DNA of 64,000 nucleotides from CAYZIB01 sp964478425 (lineage in GTDB: Bacteria > Bacillota_I > Bacilli_A > Acholeplasmatales > WRBM01): NCBI GenBank assembly GCA_964478425.1, contig CAYZIB010000005.1, forward strand, positions 1 to 64,000. Reading direction: 5' to 3'. The notes beneath the pieces were generated by a model, which was not told the DNA's origin, did not search any database, and saw only the letters and a list, made by a program, of their open reading frames with translations. Made by a program: the position numbers and the translations under genes. How positions within the stretch are numbered: position 1 is the stretch's first letter; each line of letters starts with the position of its first letter. Of this stretch, positions 60,156-64,000 are shown piece by piece.

Positions 60156-60603
60156 TATTAAATTCATCAGTATCAAGAATAATTGTAACAGGTCCATCAT
60201 TTAAAAGTGATATTTTCATATCACTACCAAATATACCTTCTGATACATCTATTCCTGTTTCTCTTAATTTTTTATTAAATAATAAATAATATTCATTTGC
60301 AAGTCGTGGTTCTAATGCGGATATAAATGATGGTCTGTTTCCTTTTTTTACTGAACCATATAATGTAAATTGTGAAATTGATAATATTTTACCATTTACA
60401 TCAAAAATATTTTTATTCATTTTATCTAATTCATCTTTAAATATTCTTAACTTAATTATTTTATTTACCATATAATCAATTTCTTTTATTGTATCAGTGT
60501 CTTTAAATCCTACAAATAGTAATAATCCTTCATCTATTTTTCCTGTTATATTATTATCAACAACACATTTTGCATAACTTACTTTTTGCACTACTACTTT
60601 CAT
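60142..60603 (-). CDS. dtd: D-aminoacyl-tRNA deacylase
   Basis: Removes D-amino acids (and glycine from tRNA-Ala). 153 residues with MKVVVQKVSYAKCVV, the active-site SISQFTLYGSVKKGNRPSF and the cross-subunit GPVT in LNDGPVTIIL. Starts 1 nt after the rel stop; rel-dtd is conserved in Firmicutes. Confidence 0.95.
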   Translation of the reverse strand: MKVVVQKVSYAKCVVDNNITGKIDEGLLLFVGFKDTDTIKEIDYMVNKIIKLRIFKDELDKMNKNIFDVNGKILSISQFTLYGSVKKGNRPSFISALEPRLANEYYLLFNKKLRETGIDVSEGIFGSDMKISLLNDGPVTIILDTDEFNIDKA

Positions 60604-60604
60604 A

Positions 60605-62785
60605 TTATTCCCTTATTATTTTATATATATCTTTTATTTTTTTAATATTAACAATTAAAACATCTAATTTATTTTTATCAGAAATCAACAATTTAAATTT
60701 AATAATATCTTCAAAATTATTATTTGTTTTGGCACTTACTTGAGCAATTTGAACATCATGTAAATTAATTTGAGTCATTAATTCATTTAATGTATTATCT
60801 CTGTGTTTTGCAGTTATTAAAATTTTTACAGGAAATTTTCGATTGATATTTGTAGCCCATTCTGCTTTTAACAATCTAAATTTATCAATATTTTCTAGAT
60901 TTTTACAATCTGCTCTATGAACAACAATTCCTGTTCCTTTACTTACAAATCCGATAATTTTATCACCTGGAATTGGATTACAACAATTACCAAGTCTTAA
61001 TTGAGGATTTGTTAATCCTTCAATTATTACACCTGTTTGACTATTTGATGTAAGTATTCGATTACTTCTTTCAATTTGTTTTTCTAAAATATCATTAACG
61101 TTTACTTTTGTTCCTAATATTTTATTTATAATTGTTTTAACACTTATTGTATTTTTACCAATTTCAAAATATAAATCATCAATATCCGATATATTATTTT
61201 TACCGAAATTGTTTTCTAAAAATTCAGTTGTAAAACAAAAATCTTCTATTTTATTTTGTTTTAACTCTTTTTCTAATTCAGTTTTACCTGTTAAAATTAA
61301 TGTTTCTTTATTTTGTTTATTAATAAAAGCTCTTATTTTATGTTTTGCATTTTGAGTTTTTACAATCTTTAACCAATCTTCACTAGGGCCAAATGAATTT
61401 TTATTAGTTTTAATCGAAACAACATCTCCATTAACAAGTTCATAAGTTAACGGAACTATTTTATTATTAATTATTGCTCCTGTAGTTTTATTTCCTAAAT
61501 CTGTATGAATTCTATACGCAAAATCTATTGGTGTAGATCCTTTAGGTAAATCTATAATTTCTCCTTTTGGAGTAAAAACATAAATTGTTTGATCTAAAAT
61601 ATCACCTTTTATTGTTCCTACAAATTCTTCTGCATCTTTTAATGTATCTTCATCTTTAGTTAGTTCTAATAATTCTCCATACCATTTAAGTTTATGAGCT
61701 ATTTCATATTGTTCTTTTTCTTTTGAATAATTTAATCCTTCTTTATATGCCCAGTGAGCTGCAACTCCATTTTCTGCAATTTGATCCATTTCCAATGTTC
61801 TTATTTGAACTTCAAATATTTCTCCTCCATCACCAACTATTGTTGTATGTAATGATTGATACATATTAGGTTTTGGAACTGCAATATAATCTTTAAATCT
61901 TTTAGGAATTGGAACATAATGAGCATGAATAATCCCTAAAGCTTGGTAACATGTTTCAACTTTGTCAACTATAACTCTGATTGCAAAAATATCATAAATA
62001 TCATCTAATTGTTTATTATATTTAGTCATTTTTTTATAAATACTATAAATATTTTTAACTCTTCCTTTAATTTTAAAATTATTAAAATGATATTCACTAA
62101 ATAAATTAGTTATAGATTCAATCATTTCTTCAACTAAAGAATTTCTTTGACTTTTACGGTTTTTAACGTAATTACTTATTAAATGATAACTATATGGATC
62201 AATATATTTTAACGCTTTATCTTCTAATTCTGCTTTTATTTTATACATCCCAAGCCTATTTGCAATTGGAACATATATATCTAATGTTTCTTTACTTATT
62301 CTTACTTGTTTTTCATATTGCATAACATCAAGTGTTCTAATATTATGTAATCTATCTGCTAATTTAACTAAAATTACTCTTATATCTTTAGCCATAGCAA
62401 GAAGAATTTTTTGATGATTATTAATTTGAGCTATATCAAATGATTGAAATTTAATTTTTTCAATTTTAGTTAATCCTTCAACCATTTCAGAAACATCCAA
62501 ATTAAATTCTTGTTTTATTTCATCTAAACTTGTTTCTGTATCTTCTATAACATCATGTAATAAACCAGCTATAATTGTGTTTGGTCCAGCATTTATTTCA
62601 GATAAAATAATTGCAACAGATAATGGGTGAATAATATATGGACTACCATCTTTTCTAAATTGTCCATCATGTTTTTTATATGCATAATCAATAGCTTTAT
62701 TAATTAATAATAAATCATCTTCGTTATGGATATATAATGAAACTTTTTCTAATAAAGTATCATTTAATTTTTTTAAATCATCCAT
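60605..62785 (-). CDS. rel: Bifunctional (p)ppGpp synthetase/hydrolase (Rel)
   Basis: Stringent response enzyme. HD hydrolase domain intact (His53 in IIHPLSVA, His77-Asp78 in LLHDVIEDTE, LADRLHNIRTL). Synthetase domain with YKKMTKYN, DIFAIRVIV and PNMYQSLHTTIVG. TGS domain (YVFTPKGEIIDLPKGSTPIDFAY), zinc-finger/CC segment GNCCNPIPGD and a C-terminal ACT/RRM domain. 726 residues, full length. 27 bp downstream of apt. Confidence 0.96.
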   Translation of the reverse strand: MDDLKKLNDTLLEKVSLYIHNEDDLLLINKAIDYAYKKHDGQFRKDGSPYIIHPLSVAIILSEINAGPNTIIAGLLHDVIEDTETSLDEIKQEFNLDVSEMVEGLTKIEKIKFQSFDIAQINNHQKILLAMAKDIRVILVKLADRLHNIRTLDVMQYEKQVRISKETLDIYVPIANRLGMYKIKAELEDKALKYIDPYSYHLISNYVKNRKSQRNSLVEEMIESITNLFSEYHFNNFKIKGRVKNIYSIYKKMTKYNKQLDDIYDIFAIRVIVDKVETCYQALGIIHAHYVPIPKRFKDYIAVPKPNMYQSLHTTIVGDGGEIFEVQIRTLEMDQIAENGVAAHWAYKEGLNYSKEKEQYEIAHKLKWYGELLELTKDEDTLKDAEEFVGTIKGDILDQTIYVFTPKGEIIDLPKGSTPIDFAYRIHTDLGNKTTGAIINNKIVPLTYELVNGDVVSIKTNKNSFGPSEDWLKIVKTQNAKHKIRAFINKQNKETLILTGKTELEKELKQNKIEDFCFTTEFLENNFGKNNISDIDDLYFEIGKNTISVKTIINKILGTKVNVNDILEKQIERSNRILTSNSQTGVIIEGLTNPQLRLGNCCNPIPGDKIIGFVSKGTGIVVHRADCKNLENIDKFRLLKAEWATNINRKFPVKILITAKHRDNTLNELMTQINLHDVQIAQVSAKTNNNFEDIIKFKLLISDKNKLDVLIVNIKKIKDIYKIIRE

Positions 62786-62812
62786 CTTACCACCACCAAA
62801 CTTTTTTTAAAA

Positions 62813-63325
62813 TTATAATTCCATTAATGTTAATACATCATAATCTTTTAATAGCTCTCTACCTTTTAATTCTTTTAATTCAGATAAAAATGCAATACCT
62901 GCAACAACTCCACCTAATTTTTCAATTAATTTAATTGTCGCAAGAACTGTTCCACCTGTAGCAAGTAAATCATCAATTATAATTACTCTTTGTCCTTTTT
63001 TTATTGAATCTTTATGAATACATAATGTATTAGATCCATATTCTAAATCATATTTTACTTCAACAGTTTCTCTTGGTAATTTACCAGGTTTTCTAACAGG
63101 TACAAATCCAATATTTAATTCATAAGCAACAGGACATCCAAAAATAAATCCTCTAGCTTCTGGTCCCATTACTACTTCTGCATTTACTTTTTTTGCAAAT
63201 TCAATAATTTTATCACACGCATATTTATATGCATTACCATCTTTCATTAAATTTGTAATATCTTTAAATAATATTCCTTCTTTAGGAAAATCAACAACAT
63301 CAACAATATAATCTTTTAAATTCAT
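62813..63325 (-). CDS. apt: Adenine phosphoribosyltransferase
   Basis: Salvages adenine to AMP with PRPP. FPKEGILFKDITNLM, MGPEARGFIFG, RKPGKLPRETV and the PRPP loop VIIIDDLLATGGT are intact. Start ATG at 63325 with GAGGTG; a GTG three codons earlier is part of that ribosome site. 170 residues. Heads apt-rel-dtd. Confidence 0.96.
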   Translation of the reverse strand: MNLKDYIVDVVDFPKEGILFKDITNLMKDGNAYKYACDKIIEFAKKVNAEVVMGPEARGFIFGCPVAYELNIGFVPVRKPGKLPRETVEVKYDLEYGSNTLCIHKDSIKKGQRVIIIDDLLATGGTVLATIKLIEKLGGVVAGIAFLSELKELKGRELLKDYDVLTLMEL

Positions 63326-63435
63326 TTTTTTCACCTCATAATATTTAATTATATCATAGTTTTAAAAAAATTATATTATTTATTTTTAAATAATACTTTT
63401 TTTATATTTATCATATATTTATTTAGGTGATATAC

Positions 63436-64000
63436 TTGTCTAAAAAAAATATGTTATATAGTGTTTATATTGTATTAATACTTGGATTTATTATTAAATT
63501 TATTGCCTTAATTCAAAAAATAATTTTAACTAGATTATTAAATAGTACTGGAATTAGTTTATATACATATATAATGCCTACTTTAGGTTTATTTATTTCT
63601 ATTTCACAGTTTAGTTTAAATTTAGGTATTACAAAATATATTTGTAAAAAAATAATCAAAAAACCATATTCAAATAGATCAGTTATGATTAAATCTTTTA
63701 TTTTTTCAAGTATTTTAAGTTTAATTTTAATAATTATATTATTAATATTTAGTAAGTATATAACTAATAATTTATTAAAAAATTTAGACTTATATTATCC
63801 GCTTATTGCTATTATTCCCCTTATTCCTCTTACAAGTTATACTGGTATTTTAAAAGGTTATTTAAGTGCCTTTAAAAAAATAAAAGAAACTCAATTTTCT
63901 AATTTAGTAGAACAAATTACACATTTCATTTCAATGCTAATATTAATTTATATATTTAAAAATTCACTTATTTTAATGGTTTTTGGAGCTATTTTAAGTA
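63436..64000 (+). CDS. SpoVB/MurJ-like MOP-superfamily flippase (3' end outside window)
   Basis: TTG at 63436 has AGGTGA (63425-63430) five nt upstream; the frame stays open to the window end (188 codons). The translation is hydrophobic with Asn/Lys loops: a first TM with GFIIKFIALIQKIILTRLLNSTGISLYTYIMP, then ISISQFSLNLGITKYI and IPLTSYTGILKGYLSAF. These are the conserved N-terminal segments of polysaccharide/lipid II flippases of the SpoVB-YkvU-MurJ group. The cargo is probably a lipid-linked wall precursor. Not decided whether SpoVB itself. Confidence 0.8.
   Translation, partial: MSKKNMLYSVYIVLILGFIIKFIALIQKIILTRLLNSTGISLYTYIMPTLGLFISISQFSLNLGITKYICKKIIKKPYSNRSVMIKSFIFSSILSLILIIILLIFSKYITNNLLKNLDLYYPLIAIIPLIPLTSYTGILKGYLSAFKKIKETQFSNLVEQITHFISMLILIYIFKNSLILMVFGAILS

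Overview
The window is a 64 kb piece of a very AT-rich (by eye about one quarter G+C) chromosome of a low-GC Gram-positive bacterium. Gene content and order are those of Bacillota, class Bacilli: infC-rpmI-rplT, apt-rel-dtd, parE-parC divergent from plsY, xerD-deoB, a type B RNase P RNA, a T-box in front of thrS and a yneF homologue. TGA is used as a stop (for example mutS2, truB, marR), so this is not a UGA=Trp mycoplasma. The small spore-coat-type genes cotJB/cotJC, the gut-type surface protein repeat and the extreme AT content suggest an uncultured gut lineage near Erysipelotrichia, RF39 or the acholeplasmas; that placement is inference.

Layout. 0-2 kb: the tail of a large surface protein and a MntA/HepT-type toxin-antitoxin pair whose antitoxin carries its own DNA-binding domain. 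2-11 kb: housekeeping genes (rnhC, mutS2, truB, ribF, the c-di-AMP receptor darA, rpsO, pnp) and a secreted M6-type metalloprotease. 11-17 kb: rnpB, lepA, a MarR-controlled MacB-like ABC transporter and a lipoprotein. 17-26 kb: an oligopeptide (Opp) transporter in which most subunits are much larger than usual, preceded by catabolite-type (cre) operators. 26-30 kb: hemW, xerD, deoB. 30-42 kb: a Fic-like pseudoenzyme, a TGS/uridine-kinase fusion, topoisomerase IV, plsY, an O-antigen-ligase-like protein, yneF, a ferredoxin too short for routine ORF calling, a CotJ operon, coaD, rsmD. 42-52 kb: a membrane protein with a structured leader, the infC operon, an unassigned ABC/secreted-protein operon, a NADAR protein, pgcA, coaX, an ECF S component. 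52-64 kb: bPH2 proteins, eno, gpmI, an Mrp ATPase, thrS, dtd, rel, apt and the start of a SpoVB/MurJ-like flippase.

The most informative non-coding signal is a 28-bp dif-like site at 29812-29839. Genes to its left run almost all on the + strand and genes to its right mostly on the - strand, so the window probably straddles the replication terminus, with xerD next to its own target site. Other regulatory signals include a T-box with an ACU specifier, an L20-type attenuator ahead of an infC that appears to start at AUA, a probable S15 leader, a MarR palindrome, two MNT-HTH operators, four cre-like sites, one unassigned structured leader (42822-42965) and a run of three abutting hairpins (42119-42180). 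I saw no tRNA, rRNA, CRISPR array, insertion sequence or prophage.
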